Below are positions 17,256-26,308 of a stretch of DNA of 64,000 nt, piece by piece (position 1 is the first letter of the stretch; every line of letters starts with the position of its first letter). The DNA comes from Pseudomonas baltica. GTDB taxonomy: Bacteria > Pseudomonadota > Gammaproteobacteria > Pseudomonadales > Pseudomonadaceae. The notes beneath the pieces were generated by a model. That model saw nothing but the letters and a program-made list of their open reading frames with translations. It was not told where the DNA came from and searched no databases. The DNA lies in NCBI RefSeq assembly GCF_014235765.1, contig NZ_JACMYH010000001.1:1054001-1118000 (forward strand), given 5' to 3'. A program made the translations under genes and the position numbers.

Positions 17256-18110
17256 ATGATTGCTATTACCGGTGCAAATGGCCAACTGGGCCGCCTGGTC
17301 CTCGACTCGCTGCTGAAAACCGTCAATCCCGCCGAGCTGATCGCGCTGGTACGTGACCCGGCAAAAGCAACCGATCTTCGTGCCAAAGGCATCGAGATCC
17401 GAATGGCTGATTACAACAAGCCTGAAACCCTGACCAGCGCATTGCAAGGTGTTGATCGCCTGTTGCTGATCTCCTCCAGCGAGGTGGGACAGCGCCGTGC
17501 ACAACACCGCGCCGTTATCGCCGCCGCGCAGGCAGAAGGCGTGGCATTGTTGGCCTACACCAGCTTGCTGCACGCAGACACATCGACATTGGGGTTGGCA
17601 GTGGAGCATCGCGATACCGAACAGGCACTGGCCGAATCCGGTTTGAGCCATGTGCTCTTGCGAAATGGCTGGTACAACGAGAACTACACCGCCAGCGTCG
17701 CATCGGCTGTCGAGCATGGCGTGATCCTGGGCAGCGCAAAGCAAGGTCGAATCTCCTCGGCGGCTCGGGCGGACTACGCCGAGGCCGCCGCGAGTGTGCT
17801 GACCCAAGACGGCCAGGCCGGCAAGATCTACGAACTGGCCGGCGACGACAGCTACACCTTGACTGAGTTGGCCGCAGAAGTGGCGCAGCAATCGGGTAAG
17901 GCGGTTGCCTATAACGACTTGCCGCAGGCGCAGTATAAAGAGGCCCTCGTCAGCATTGGATTACCCGATGAGTTGGCGGCGATGCTGGCCGACTCGGACG
18001 CAGCGGCAGCCAAGGGCGATTTGTACGACGGCAGCCGGCAGTTGAGCCAACTGTTGGGACGCCCCACGACACCGATTGCACAGTCCGTCAGCGCTGCCTT
18101 GAAGCCCTGA
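17256..18110 (+). CDS. qorB: NAD(P)H:quinone oxidoreductase, NmrA-like
   Basis: A 284-residue atypical short-chain-dehydrogenase-like protein. It begins with the dinucleotide-binding motif AITGANGQLGRLVLD (GxxGxxG) and continues with an SDP-like core: ALVRDPAKATDLRAKGIEIR, VDRLLLISSSEVGQR, and VEHRDTEQALAESGLSHVLLRNGWYNENY. Length and motifs match E. coli QorB (YtfG), an NADPH-dependent quinone reductase. The divergent HxlR regulator strengthens the call. GTG/ATG choice is simple: ATG 17256 lies 2 residues before the first strand. Confidence 0.9.
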   Translation: MIAITGANGQLGRLVLDSLLKTVNPAELIALVRDPAKATDLRAKGIEIRMADYNKPETLTSALQGVDRLLLISSSEVGQRRAQHRAVIAAAQAEGVALLAYTSLLHADTSTLGLAVEHRDTEQALAESGLSHVLLRNGWYNENYTASVASAVEHGVILGSAKQGRISSAARADYAEAAASVLTQDGQAGKIYELAGDDSYTLTELAAEVAQQSGKAVAYNDLPQAQYKEALVSIGLPDELAAMLADSDAAAAKGDLYDGSRQLSQLLGRPTTPIAQSVSAALKP

Positions 18111-18174
18111 GCTCGGAGCGCCAGGTCACGGGGGTGTTCAAGGCGCGGCGCCCCCTGCTTGCCCAACCCATGCA

Positions 18175-19380
18175 TCAGTGACCACTGACCATCTGGGCAG
18201 ACGCCCTGGTTCCTCCAACGAAGCCATGCACCCGAGCCTGCGCGGCGATGCCCAGACTGATCAATACCAGCACCAGCAACACCCAGGGAAAGGAACTCAC
18301 GCCCCAGTGGCCCAGCAACACGCCACCCAGTAACCCGCCGCCCGCTATCGCACTGTTCCACACCACGACATTCATCGACAGCGCGACGTCTGCGCCTCTG
18401 CCTGCCGAGTCGGCCAGCGCTGTTTGCAACAGCGTCGCGGCACCACCGAAGGTCAGGCCCCAGATCGCAACGCCGACATAGATGGCCAACGCCGACGCCG
18501 AGAACACGCCGAGAAAGACCGCGACCGCCGCAAAGGTGGCCAAACTGACCAGGACTGTTCTTCGTAGATGATCTTCGACCAGCCGTCCCGTGACCCAGAT
18601 GCCCACCAGCGCTGCCACACCAAAGGCCAGCAGGACCAGATCCACGTCATTCGCCAGCCCGGCCTTGGAAACGAAAGGTGCGACATAGGTATAGAGAATG
18701 TTGTGCGCCAGCATCCAGGTGAACACCACGCCCAGCACCGGTCGCACGCCCGGTGTGGAAAAGACCTCGCGCAACGCCATCCGCTGCGAGGACGAATGCC
18801 CCGGGTAGTCGGGCACTTTTATCAGCACCCAGACGATCAATACCAAGGTCATTCCAGACATCAATCCGAAGGCCATGCGCCACCCCATGAAACCGCCCAG
18901 CCAGGTACCCAGGGGCACCCCCAGCGACAAGGCAATCGGCGTTCCGATCATCGCCACCGCCAGCGCACGACCCTGCAGTCGCGGTACCACCATGCGTCGA
19001 GCGTAGCCAGCGATCAAGCTCCAGGCCAGACCCGCAGAGACGCCCGCGAAAAATCTTGCCACCAGGATCAGCTCATAGTTGGAAGACCATGCAGTGATGG
19101 AGTTGAACAACAGAAACCCCACGATCGTCATCAACAGCACCGTTCTGCGTCGCCAGCTTTGGGTGGCGATGGTCAGCGGAATGGCCGCCAGCAGCGAACC
19201 CAATGCATAGACGGTGACCATCTGCCCTGCCAGTGATGGCGAGACGTCCAGGCCGCTGCTGATCTGCGGCAGCAATCCGGCCGGCAATGTCTCGGTGACG
19301 ATGCAGATGAAACCGGTCATCGCCAAAGCCAGCAATGCGCCAAGCGGAAGCTTGTCGCTGTGTCGCTCATGTGTGGTCAT
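18175..19380 (-). CDS. MFS transporter (DHA1 type)
   Basis: A 401-residue major facilitator with 12 predicted membrane helices. The motif-A-like loop between helices 2 and 3 appears as LTIATQSWRRRTVLL, and helix 4 carries VARFFAGVSAGLAWSLIAGY. It resembles AraJ/YdhP-like sugar or drug efflux proteins of the DHA1 group. It is divergent from a TetR regulator, with a TATAC/GTATA dyad just upstream of its start, so it is probably the drug- or metabolite-inducible target of that regulator. The substrate is unknown. Confidence 0.88.
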   Translation of the reverse strand: MTTHERHSDKLPLGALLALAMTGFICIVTETLPAGLLPQISSGLDVSPSLAGQMVTVYALGSLLAAIPLTIATQSWRRRTVLLMTIVGFLLFNSITAWSSNYELILVARFFAGVSAGLAWSLIAGYARRMVVPRLQGRALAVAMIGTPIALSLGVPLGTWLGGFMGWRMAFGLMSGMTLVLIVWVLIKVPDYPGHSSSQRMALREVFSTPGVRPVLGVVFTWMLAHNILYTYVAPFVSKAGLANDVDLVLLAFGVAALVGIWVTGRLVEDHLRRTVLVSLATFAAVAVFLGVFSASALAIYVGVAIWGLTFGGAATLLQTALADSAGRGADVALSMNVVVWNSAIAGGGLLGGVLLGHWGVSSFPWVLLVLVLISLGIAAQARVHGFVGGTRASAQMVSGH

Positions 19381-19399
19381 GCCTGTCCCCTTCGATTTA

Positions 19400-19415
19400 T
19401 ATACTGATCGGTATA
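19400..19415. promoter_or_regulatory. TetR operator near the MFS gene
   Basis: Inverted repeat TATAC (19400-19404) and GTATA (19411-19415) around TGATCG, 20 bp upstream of the MFS start. A related sequence occurs on the tetR side at 19447-19472, so the regulator probably occupies both promoters. Confidence 0.5.
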
Positions 19416-19446
19416 AATGTAAGGCGATAGCGTGCAGTGGTCAACG

Positions 19447-19472
19447 ACTTATGTATCGGTTAGTATTTAAGT
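19447..19472. promoter_or_regulatory. Second TetR operator-like site, near tetR
   Basis: An imperfect dyad with outer arms ACTTA (19447-19451) and TAAGT (19468-19472) contains GTATCGGTTAGTAT, which shares the ATCGGT(T)AGTAT-like core with the dyad at 19400-19415. It lies 20 bp before the tetR ATG, a typical autoregulatory position. Confidence 0.4.
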
Positions 19473-19491
19473 CTTGCAGAAGGAGACTCGC

Positions 19492-20160
19492 ATGGCACAG
19501 ATGGGACGCCCGCGTACGTTCGACCGTGATGCCGCAATCACCCAAGCGATGCATCTGTTCTGGGAGCATGGCTACGACGCCACCTCGTTGAGCCAGCTCA
19601 AGGCCAGAATCGGAGGCGGCATCAGTGCGCCCAGTTTCTACGCCGCTTTTGGCTCCAAGCAGGCGCTGTTCCATGAGGTGATCGAGCGTTATCTCGACAC
19701 CCATGGTCGAGTCACCGAAAGCCTGTTCGATACGACCCTCCCGCCGCGCAAGGCGATCGAGCTCACCCTGCGTCGCTCGGCGAAAATGCAATGCGAGCCC
19801 GGTCACCCCAGAGGGTGCCTGGTCGCGTTGGGCCTCATGAGCGCATGTTCCGAGGAAAGCAAGGCGATATCCGAGCCATTGGCGCGTACGAGAAACGTGA
19901 ACCGGGCCGGTCTGGTGGCGTGTGTCGAGCGAGCCGTCAGCACTGGCGAACTAACGAAGACGGTGATCCCCGAGGTGCTCGCCACCACGTTCGACAGTTT
20001 CATGCTTGGCTTGTCGACCCTGGCGCGCGACGGTGTGCCGGCTGCCAGGCTGGACACCGCGGTCGATCAGATAATGGCGCTGTGGGATAGCCTGAATGCG
20101 AGCATTGGCCGTGAGTGCGGCGGTATCGCTGACGAGCCTGGCGAACGGAAATCCGACTGA
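19492..20160 (+). CDS. TetR/AcrR-family regulator
   Basis: A 222-residue TetR-type repressor. The N-terminal HTH covers about residues 10-58 (FDRDAAITQAMHLFWEHGYD, SLSQLKARIGGGISAPSFYAAFGSKQALF). The C-terminal ligand-binding domain matches the TetR_C_16/YcdC-like subgroup with CEPGHPRGCLVALGLM, which contains two cysteines. ATG 19492 has AAGGAGAC upstream. It is divergent from an MFS exporter and shares related dyads with it, suggesting drug-responsive repression. Confidence 0.88.
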   Translation: MAQMGRPRTFDRDAAITQAMHLFWEHGYDATSLSQLKARIGGGISAPSFYAAFGSKQALFHEVIERYLDTHGRVTESLFDTTLPPRKAIELTLRRSAKMQCEPGHPRGCLVALGLMSACSEESKAISEPLARTRNVNRAGLVACVERAVSTGELTKTVIPEVLATTFDSFMLGLSTLARDGVPAARLDTAVDQIMALWDSLNASIGRECGGIADEPGERKSD

Positions 20161-20336
20161 ACGGCGACATGCCGAGTTTCGGGCATGGCACCTGGCAGCC
20201 AGCGTCACAACGCAAACTACATCATCACGAAATATATCTTGCGAACTAAATATTAGCGCGATAGATTAAACCCAGCCAGTCAGCGTGCGAATACATGGCT
20301 GACGGCACCTCCTCCAGCCATCAACGGAAAAAAGCC

Positions 20337-20756
20337 ATGAACGTTCTCTACACCGCTACTGCAACTGCCACCGGTGGCCGTGATGGCCGTGCCGTTTCCA
20401 GCGACAAGATTCTCGACGTGGCGCTGGCCACGCCGAAAGAACTGGGCGGCGCCGGTGGCGAAGCCACCAACCCCGAGCAGCTGTTCGCTGCCGGCTATTC
20501 GGCCTGCTTCATCGGTGCACTGAAATTCGTCGCCGGCCTGAACAAACGCAGCATCCCGGCCGACACCTCGATCACTGCCCAGGTGGGCATCGGCCAGATT
20601 CCGGGCGGGTTCGGCCTGGACATCGACCTGAACATCAACCTGCCAGGTCTGGAGCAGGCCGATGCCCAGGCGTTGGTCGAAGCTGCCCACCAGGTGTGCC
20701 CGTACTCCAATGCCACGCGCGGCAATATCGAGGTTCGCCTGCACGTTACCGTTTGA
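20337..20756 (+). CDS. ohr: Organic hydroperoxide resistance protein, OsmC/Ohr family
   Basis: A thiol peroxidase of 139 residues that reduces organic hydroperoxides using lipoylated partners. The start [16 protein letters not shown] is characteristic of Ohr. Both catalytic cysteines are present: [16 protein letters not shown] (peroxidatic Cys, about residue 60) and [14 protein letters not shown] (resolving Cys, about 124). ATG 20337 has GGAAAA upstream; an in-frame ATG at 20295 would add 14 unneeded residues. The AT-rich upstream region (20216-20270) probably carries the OhrR site, but no ohrR gene is adjacent. Confidence 0.92.
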   Translation: MNVLYTATATATGGRDGRAVSSDKILDVALATPKELGGAGGEATNPEQLFAAGYSACFIGALKFVAGLNKRSIPADTSITAQVGIGQIPGGFGLDIDLNINLPGLEQADAQALVEAAHQVCPYSNATRGNIEVRLHVTV

Positions 20757-20803
20757 ATCACTCGCCTGACTGAAGTGCTGCCTCGGCTAGGCCGCACGGG
20801 CCG

Positions 20804-22498
20804 TCAATCGACGGCTCTCTCCCTCTGAACGGCAAACGCCCGACCCATGGGTCGGGCGCTTGCCGTCTCGCGCTCGGCTTCCGCGGTCTGGGTCAGCAAA
20901 CTGCCCAAGCGTTCTCCGATGATCACGCAAGGCGCCATGGTGTTTCCCGTGGTCACCCGCGGCATGATCGAGGCGTCTGCCACCCTCAGGCCGCTGATGC
21001 CGTAGACCCGCAACTGTGAATCCACTACGGACATGGCATCCCTGCCCATCTTGGCCGTACACGACTGGTGCCAGACGGTCGAGGCCGTATTGCGCACGAA
21101 TGACTCCAGCGCCTTGCGGCTCATGGCCCCCGGCATGACTTCGCGCCGTACAAACGGTGCCATTGCCGAACTGTTGCCGAGCTCGCGACAAAACTCGACT
21201 GCCCGTACCAGGGCCTGCAGGTCTTCGGGATCCGACAGCGCGGCACTGTCGATGAGCGGCGCATCCATGGGGTTGGCACTCGCCAGGGTGATCGCGCCCC
21301 GGCTTTTGGGCCGCACCAGCCCAGGTAGCAGCGACCACGCAGCCGCAGGTGGCTGGAACATGGCCTGGGCCTCGGGCGTGGCTATGGGGATTTGCGCGAG
21401 AAAGGTCTGGATGTCGGGGACATCCAGGGATGGATCGCTTTTCCAGAAGAACGTCGACTCGCCGGCATTGTTACGCGGTGGCTGGGGGTGCTGATACTCC
21501 CAGATGCACCCGGAAACCATGATGTGGTCCTGATAGTTCTGACCGACACCCGGAAGGTCCTGAACTACATCGATACCTTGCGCGTTCAACTGCCGCGTGT
21601 CGCCGATTCCGGAGAGCATCAGGACCTTGGGTGTATTGATGGCGCCCAGAGACAGCACGACCTCATGTCGAGCCCCCAACCTGATGACTTTGCCCTCGTG
21701 AAGCACCTCCACCCCCACCGCCCGCTTACCGTCCAGCAACACCCGCAGCACATGAGTATGCGTCAGCACGGTCAGGTTGGGCTGAGCCATCAAGGGGTAC
21801 ACATAGCTGCGAAAGATCGAACGGCGACGGCCGTCGTCCAGGCAAAGATTGGCCAACGCGGCGCCTCCGGGCCCCTCCATCATGGCGCCGTTCTGATCGT
21901 CGTAGACCGGCAGGCCAAGCGATGCGGCGGCGCGCAGCATGGCCGGTGCAACCGGATTGGGGTCTGGCGCAGGCTGGACGAAAACCGGCCCTCCCGTGCC
22001 GCGCCGCAGCGGATCCGGTGCGCCTTGCCAGTCTTCGATACGTCGAAAGGTTGCCAGAGCCGAAGCGTAGTTCCAGGCTGGATCGTCAGCCTCCCTGGCA
22101 AAATAGTCCCAGTCGCTGCTGTGACCGCGCGACCAGACCATGACGTTGATCGATGCGCCCCCGCCGAGCACCTTGCCCATGGACAGGGGAATGGCTCGAT
22201 CATGGAGATGGGGGTTCGGTTGTGCCTGAAACTGCCAATCGCGTTCGCCGCCCAGGTTGACGAACCACTGGCTGGCATCGGTGACACTGGGCACCTCGTC
22301 CGTGCCACCGGCCTCGATCAGCAATACTCTGACATCGAGGTTCTCCGCCAGGCGGCGGGCAACCACCGATCCGGACGTACCCGAGCCACAGACGATGTAG
22401 TCATAGGTCTCAGCCAGCCTGGCCTTCAACTGACGTTGATTGTGTTCGACACGACGCGAGAAGTCCGCGGTGTGCATAGCGCTTGTATAGCTGTTCAT
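20804..22498 (-). CDS. GMC-family FAD-dependent alcohol dehydrogenase
   Basis: A 564-residue flavoprotein oxidising primary alcohols or choline-like substrates. The FAD-binding motif YDYIVCGSGTSGSVVARRLA is near residue 35, followed by LLIEAGG and the GMC signature VLGGGASINVMVWSRG. The C-terminal active-site region WHQSCTAKMG and RVADASIMPRVTTGNTMAPC is intact. ATG 22498 (AAAGG upstream) is preferred over GTG 22516. An AraC regulator lies directly upstream in the same direction. Oddly, the last ~20 codons run through a strong terminator-like palindrome, and the C-terminal tail (ETASARPMGRAFAVQRERAVD) goes past the usual family end. Confidence 0.9.
   Translation of the reverse strand: MNSYTSAMHTADFSRRVEHNQRQLKARLAETYDYIVCGSGTSGSVVARRLAENLDVRVLLIEAGGTDEVPSVTDASQWFVNLGGERDWQFQAQPNPHLHDRAIPLSMGKVLGGGASINVMVWSRGHSSDWDYFAREADDPAWNYASALATFRRIEDWQGAPDPLRRGTGGPVFVQPAPDPNPVAPAMLRAAASLGLPVYDDQNGAMMEGPGGAALANLCLDDGRRRSIFRSYVYPLMAQPNLTVLTHTHVLRVLLDGKRAVGVEVLHEGKVIRLGARHEVVLSLGAINTPKVLMLSGIGDTRQLNAQGIDVVQDLPGVGQNYQDHIMVSGCIWEYQHPQPPRNNAGESTFFWKSDPSLDVPDIQTFLAQIPIATPEAQAMFQPPAAAWSLLPGLVRPKSRGAITLASANPMDAPLIDSAALSDPEDLQALVRAVEFCRELGNSSAMAPFVRREVMPGAMSRKALESFVRNTASTVWHQSCTAKMGRDAMSVVDSQLRVYGISGLRVADASIMPRVTTGNTMAPCVIIGERLGSLLTQTAEAERETASARPMGRAFAVQRERAVD
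20831..20864. terminator. Strong palindrome overlapping the 3' end of the GMC gene
   Basis: The arms GGCAAACGCCCGACCC (20831-20846) and GGGTCGGGCGCTTGCC (20849-20864) pair at 15 of 16 positions around AT. This is the classic sequence style of Pseudomonas intrinsic terminators, lying between convergent ohr and GMC genes. It sits inside the coding end of the GMC gene and lacks a long T-run. Confidence 0.55.
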
Positions 22499-22739
22499 GT
22501 AGGTGCCTTTGAACACCCCTCAAGCGGGTGACAACGAACGACATTGCCAGCCATTGCAAGGAGGTGCAGGTGTACGACCAAGGGCGCTGACACAGCCGCC
22601 GGGGAAACAATCTGTCTGCGAAGACACGACCGATTCTAGGGCGTGAAGAACCCCGACCCGTTACCCAAGAGGCGCTTGCTGCTTGTCCGTGAGGCGCTTT
22701 TCAATGCGTTTGAAGAATGCAGGCCGAAGGTAAAGGCGT

Positions 22740-23690
22740 TCAGCGAGTACTGGCTCGGACCTGCGAGGGGCAAATGCCGAACTCGGCGCGGTAGGCGCGG
22801 CTGAAGTGGGCGGCGGTCGCGAATCCGCATTGCCAGGCGACTTCCTGAGCGCTGGGGGTGAGCGTCTGTCTGGCGTTCAGCAAGCGCTGCGCGTGCTGCA
22901 GGCGAACGTGCCAGACATGACCCATGACGGTAGTGCCCTGGCTTCTGAACACGTGTTGCAGGTGTTTGACCGATACGTGCGCGGCGGCGGCGATCGCCGA
23001 AGTGTCCAGCCCGGTGTGCGCCAGGCTTGTGTGGATGTAGCGGCGGGCCCGCAGCAGTACGACTTCCGCACTGCGCGAAGTGGCCTTGTCCCCCGGAGCA
23101 CCCAATAACGCGTCGATCAACTCCAGCAGTTGTCGACCCATCAGATCGCGAATCATGGGGCTGGGCGCTACTTGTTGCTGTGCGATGCAGTGAATGAGGG
23201 CGCGGGCGGCGCGCGTGTCGGCCGAGCTCGAATCGGTAATCACCAGCCTGGGCAGGGAATGCCTGAGCCCGCGTTCGCGCAGATTACTCTTGGGAATACG
23301 CAGCACCGTCATCTGGGCGCGTTCAGTGAAAGACTCTTGAAAAGACCGTTCGGGGTCGATGAAAAACATGCTCCCGGCATCGAATCGGTGCTGCTGCCCG
23401 GCTTCCTCGATGTCGATATACCCTCGCGTCATCAGCTTCAAGTACAGCCAATCGCCCTGCCACGAGGATCGCTCCTCGCCCACCGGCGCCAGCACGACGC
23501 ACGCCAGGTCGGCCTGGGTCAGGCCTATGTGACCCAATGTCCAACTTTTCGATGTGGAAGCCTGCACGCGTGAGTCGTCGAACCGGCAGTACAGGCCGTG
23601 GTGCTCGAGCATGACGTCAGACCAATTGGCTGCGGCATCGGGGCCAAGATCGAAGTCCATGTCGTGAGCGGCGAAGCGTCTTGGCGGCAT
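22740..23690 (-). CDS. AraC-family transcriptional regulator
   Basis: About 316 residues. The C-terminal ~100 residues hold the two AraC helix-turn-helices (TSAIAAAAHVSVKHLQHVFR, then SAQEVAWQCGFATAAHFSRAYRAEFG). The N-terminal part matches the AraC_binding_2 (AtoC/FeaR-like) ligand domain. ATG 23690 was chosen since GAGAT lies upstream; an in-frame GTG at 23750 would add 20 residues without a ribosome-binding site. It is directly upstream of the GMC dehydrogenase on the same strand, so it likely activates that gene in response to an alcohol or aldehyde. Confidence 0.88.
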   Translation of the reverse strand: MPPRRFAAHDMDFDLGPDAAANWSDVMLEHHGLYCRFDDSRVQASTSKSWTLGHIGLTQADLACVVLAPVGEERSSWQGDWLYLKLMTRGYIDIEEAGQQHRFDAGSMFFIDPERSFQESFTERAQMTVLRIPKSNLRERGLRHSLPRLVITDSSSADTRAARALIHCIAQQQVAPSPMIRDLMGRQLLELIDALLGAPGDKATSRSAEVVLLRARRYIHTSLAHTGLDTSAIAAAAHVSVKHLQHVFRSQGTTVMGHVWHVRLQHAQRLLNARQTLTPSAQEVAWQCGFATAAHFSRAYRAEFGICPSQVRASTR

Positions 23691-24226
23691 GGGAGCGATC
23701 TCGTTGGACGGTTCGGGTTGGGGATGATGGCCAACCTCGCTTTCACACAAGCTGGGGCTAGCTGGCAGGTTACGCCTTTATTTAGGTGTTTGGCACCGCG
23801 CTTGATGAAGACCTTCTGTCGTCGAGTGGCAGATGGCGCTGGACGATGGCGCACATCTCAACTATGACTAGTACTCAGATTCAGACTTCGCATGAAACGC
23901 TCAAGCAGTCTGCGACTCCACGCGAAACTTGTCCCATCGAGGTGGGAACTTGTTGGGTGCGAGCTTTAGCCGCTCAGTCGGCATCATTACGCAGCATTCC
24001 TTCCAAATAATCTTTCCTGCATCGCTGTGCCTCCCTTGAACGAAGGTCGGCGGCGGGATCCTTGTCTATTGGCCGTCGTGCCGTACCCAGTGGCTAAGCA
24101 CTGGGGAGCGGAATCCACTAGGCATGCTCGCGAATCACTCTTATCACACGCGATACAAGAAACGTCGACGCCTGCAGTTTGGGTTCGAACACGCTCGGGT
24201 CGTTACAGTGCTCAAGGATAGAAACA
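23691..24226. other. Intergenic region upstream of the unfamiliar operon
   Basis: 536 bp with no convincing gene in any frame; possible reading frames here are short and have no recognisable motif. It must contain the araC promoter (minus strand) and the promoter of the peptidase-MBL operon. A short dyad TCCCA/TGGGA lies near 23934-23949, flanked by direct ACTTG repeats. I see no clear -35/-10 pair. Confidence 0.5.
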
Positions 24227-26308
24227 ATGACGGGTATGCGGCGGCTCACTCATATCATTCCCCACCCCTCCGTGCGTCGACTGCGAGTGTACGCTTTCGA
24301 TCCACAATCTTCAGTCGAACTCGACACTGCCATTATCAACGATACCGTCATCGAACTTCCTTGGGAGACGCGTTGGGAAGACAAGTTGGAACCTGGCCCC
24401 ACCAACGACTATCTCGAAGTGATCGATTACGATCCAAGTTCGGATCTATTTTATGCGCCAGTCGATCTGAACGCCCCGTCTCTTTTGGCTCAGGATGGAT
24501 TTTCGCCCTCCGAGGGGAACCCCCAATTCCATCAGCAGATGGTGTTCGCAGTGGCCATGCGTACTGTGCGTAACTTCGAGCGAGCCCTGGGGCGGGTGGT
24601 ACTTTGGGCCGGAGACCGAGACGCCCCCAAGTTCTCGCTTGATCGAAACTTCACAAGGCGACTACGGATTTATCCCCATGCCCTGCGGGAACGGAATGCT
24701 TACTATAGCCCCACCAAACGCGCGCTATTGTTCGGCTATTTCAAGCATGTCGAAGGCAAAACCGCTTTCAGTAGCTGGGTCTTCACCTGCCTCTCGCAGG
24801 ACATCGTTGCCCATGAAACGACTCATGCGATTCTTCACGGGATGCAGCAACGCTCCATCGAAGCGTCCAACTTCGATTCACTCGCGTTTCATGAGGCGTT
24901 CGCCGATATCGTTGCATTGCTGCAGCACTTCAGCCTGACCAATGTGGTCCGTCACCAGCTGATGCAGAGCAGGGGCTCGTTGCGCGAGCCTGGTTTGTTG
25001 AACGGCCTCGCTTTGCAGTTCGGACATGCCACCGGCCGTCGGGGCGCATTGCGCTATGCGCTGCAGTATCTGGAACCGCCCGTTCCAGCGACGGCCAACG
25101 CAACGACCGACGGCGAACGCGGCAGCGAAGAATCTTTGCCCAAGACGCTATCCAACACGTCCGAGGCTCATGCGCGTGGAGGCTTTCTGGTTGCGGCGAT
25201 CTTCGATGCCTTCGTCACAATCTACGAGCGTCGAACAGCCGACCTCTTCCGTCTGGCGCGAGCCAGCGCGGTCTCCAATCAAGACTATTTCTCTGGGGAA
25301 CTGGTTGACCGCCTGGCCCGCGAAGCCGGAAAAGCTGCGGATCAAGTGCTTCGCATGTGTGTCCGAGGACTGGACTACACCCCGCCAGTCGATCTGCACT
25401 TTGGTGAGTACCTGCGAGCCATCATCACGGCCGACACGGATCTGGTCGGCAACGATCCGATGCGCTATCGCATTGCTTTTGTAGAAGCCTTCAGAAAGCG
25501 CGGGATTACAGTGCCCGGGTGCATCTCTATGGCGCCTGACAGCCTGTTGTGGGATGCCCCCGATCTTGCTGAAACACCTGAGTTCGGTAAGACGGCTGCG
25601 GATGCCGAAGACGGGCTCAGCAATGTCTTTTCCCATCTGCTGGCTTCCCTCGAGCTTTCCGTCTCGCTTCAGCCTTGGGGCTCCAACCATGTACACGGAA
25701 CCTCCGGAGGCGGCCGGCGTAACCTGCGGGAAACCGCGGTCGGTGTCATCCAACGCAACCAGGCACGCATCTACGAATGGTTCAAAAAAGACAGCCCGTA
25801 TGACGAGGGTTGGGAAAAGCTGGTGGGCATGCGTCTGCTTGCCTTCGATGATCCACTTCGCAAGGTTCCGGTAGTCGATATCCCTACGCTGTGGACCGGC
25901 AAACCCAATGCGGCGGGCGAGCTTCCAAAGGTGCCCAGGCTGGAGGTGCACTCCGCGCGTATTGCCCGGCGAGCAGGCCCGGATGGGCAGGAAACGCATC
26001 AACTCATCATCCAGATGACCCAAAAGCGGCGCGGCTACGACGATCCTGCGGATCAAGACAAAGCAGATCACGGCGATTCGACTGTGTTGTCCCGTGAACC
26101 TGACTTCTGGTTCCGCGGAGGCGCGACCCTTCATATCGACCTGCGCGACGGCAAGCTGATTCGCATCATCAGAAAAGATGTCTGCGACAACCGCCGCCTG
26201 GCCGCTCAACGTGATTTTCGCATCGGCAAAACATCAGGGCAGGCAATGGGCTTCCGGGTGAGTGAAACTCCCGAACCCTTTGCCTTGCTGCACAGGAGCC
26301 TGGAATGA
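24227..26308 (+). CDS. Gluzincin (HETTH) zinc metallopeptidase-like protein
   Basis: A 693-residue protein with the zinc-peptidase motif AHETTHAILHG (HETTH at residues 196-200) and a downstream FHEAFADIVALL whose Glu223, 23 residues later, is the expected third zinc ligand. This is the thermolysin/gluzincin pattern (HExxH then E-x3-D). No signal peptide is evident, so it probably acts in the cytosol, unlike M4 exoproteases. The C-terminal ~300 residues have no recognisable family; they end in a beta-rich segment (FWFRGGATLHIDLRDGKLIR). ATG 24227 has AAGGAT upstream. The stop overlaps the ATG of the MBL gene (ATGA), so it is first in a coupled operon. Substrate unknown. Confidence 0.75.
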   Translation: MTGMRRLTHIIPHPSVRRLRVYAFDPQSSVELDTAIINDTVIELPWETRWEDKLEPGPTNDYLEVIDYDPSSDLFYAPVDLNAPSLLAQDGFSPSEGNPQFHQQMVFAVAMRTVRNFERALGRVVLWAGDRDAPKFSLDRNFTRRLRIYPHALRERNAYYSPTKRALLFGYFKHVEGKTAFSSWVFTCLSQDIVAHETTHAILHGMQQRSIEASNFDSLAFHEAFADIVALLQHFSLTNVVRHQLMQSRGSLREPGLLNGLALQFGHATGRRGALRYALQYLEPPVPATANATTDGERGSEESLPKTLSNTSEAHARGGFLVAAIFDAFVTIYERRTADLFRLARASAVSNQDYFSGELVDRLAREAGKAADQVLRMCVRGLDYTPPVDLHFGEYLRAIITADTDLVGNDPMRYRIAFVEAFRKRGITVPGCISMAPDSLLWDAPDLAETPEFGKTAADAEDGLSNVFSHLLASLELSVSLQPWGSNHVHGTSGGGRRNLRETAVGVIQRNQARIYEWFKKDSPYDEGWEKLVGMRLLAFDDPLRKVPVVDIPTLWTGKPNAAGELPKVPRLEVHSARIARRAGPDGQETHQLIIQMTQKRRGYDDPADQDKADHGDSTVLSREPDFWFRGGATLHIDLRDGKLIRIIRKDVCDNRRLAAQRDFRIGKTSGQAMGFRVSETPEPFALLHRSLE

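Noticed and set aside
24227..26308. Secreted M4 (thermolysin-like) exoprotease
   Set aside because: The zinc motif fits gluzincins, but there is no signal peptide or propeptide, and the C-terminus is unlike M4 enzymes.
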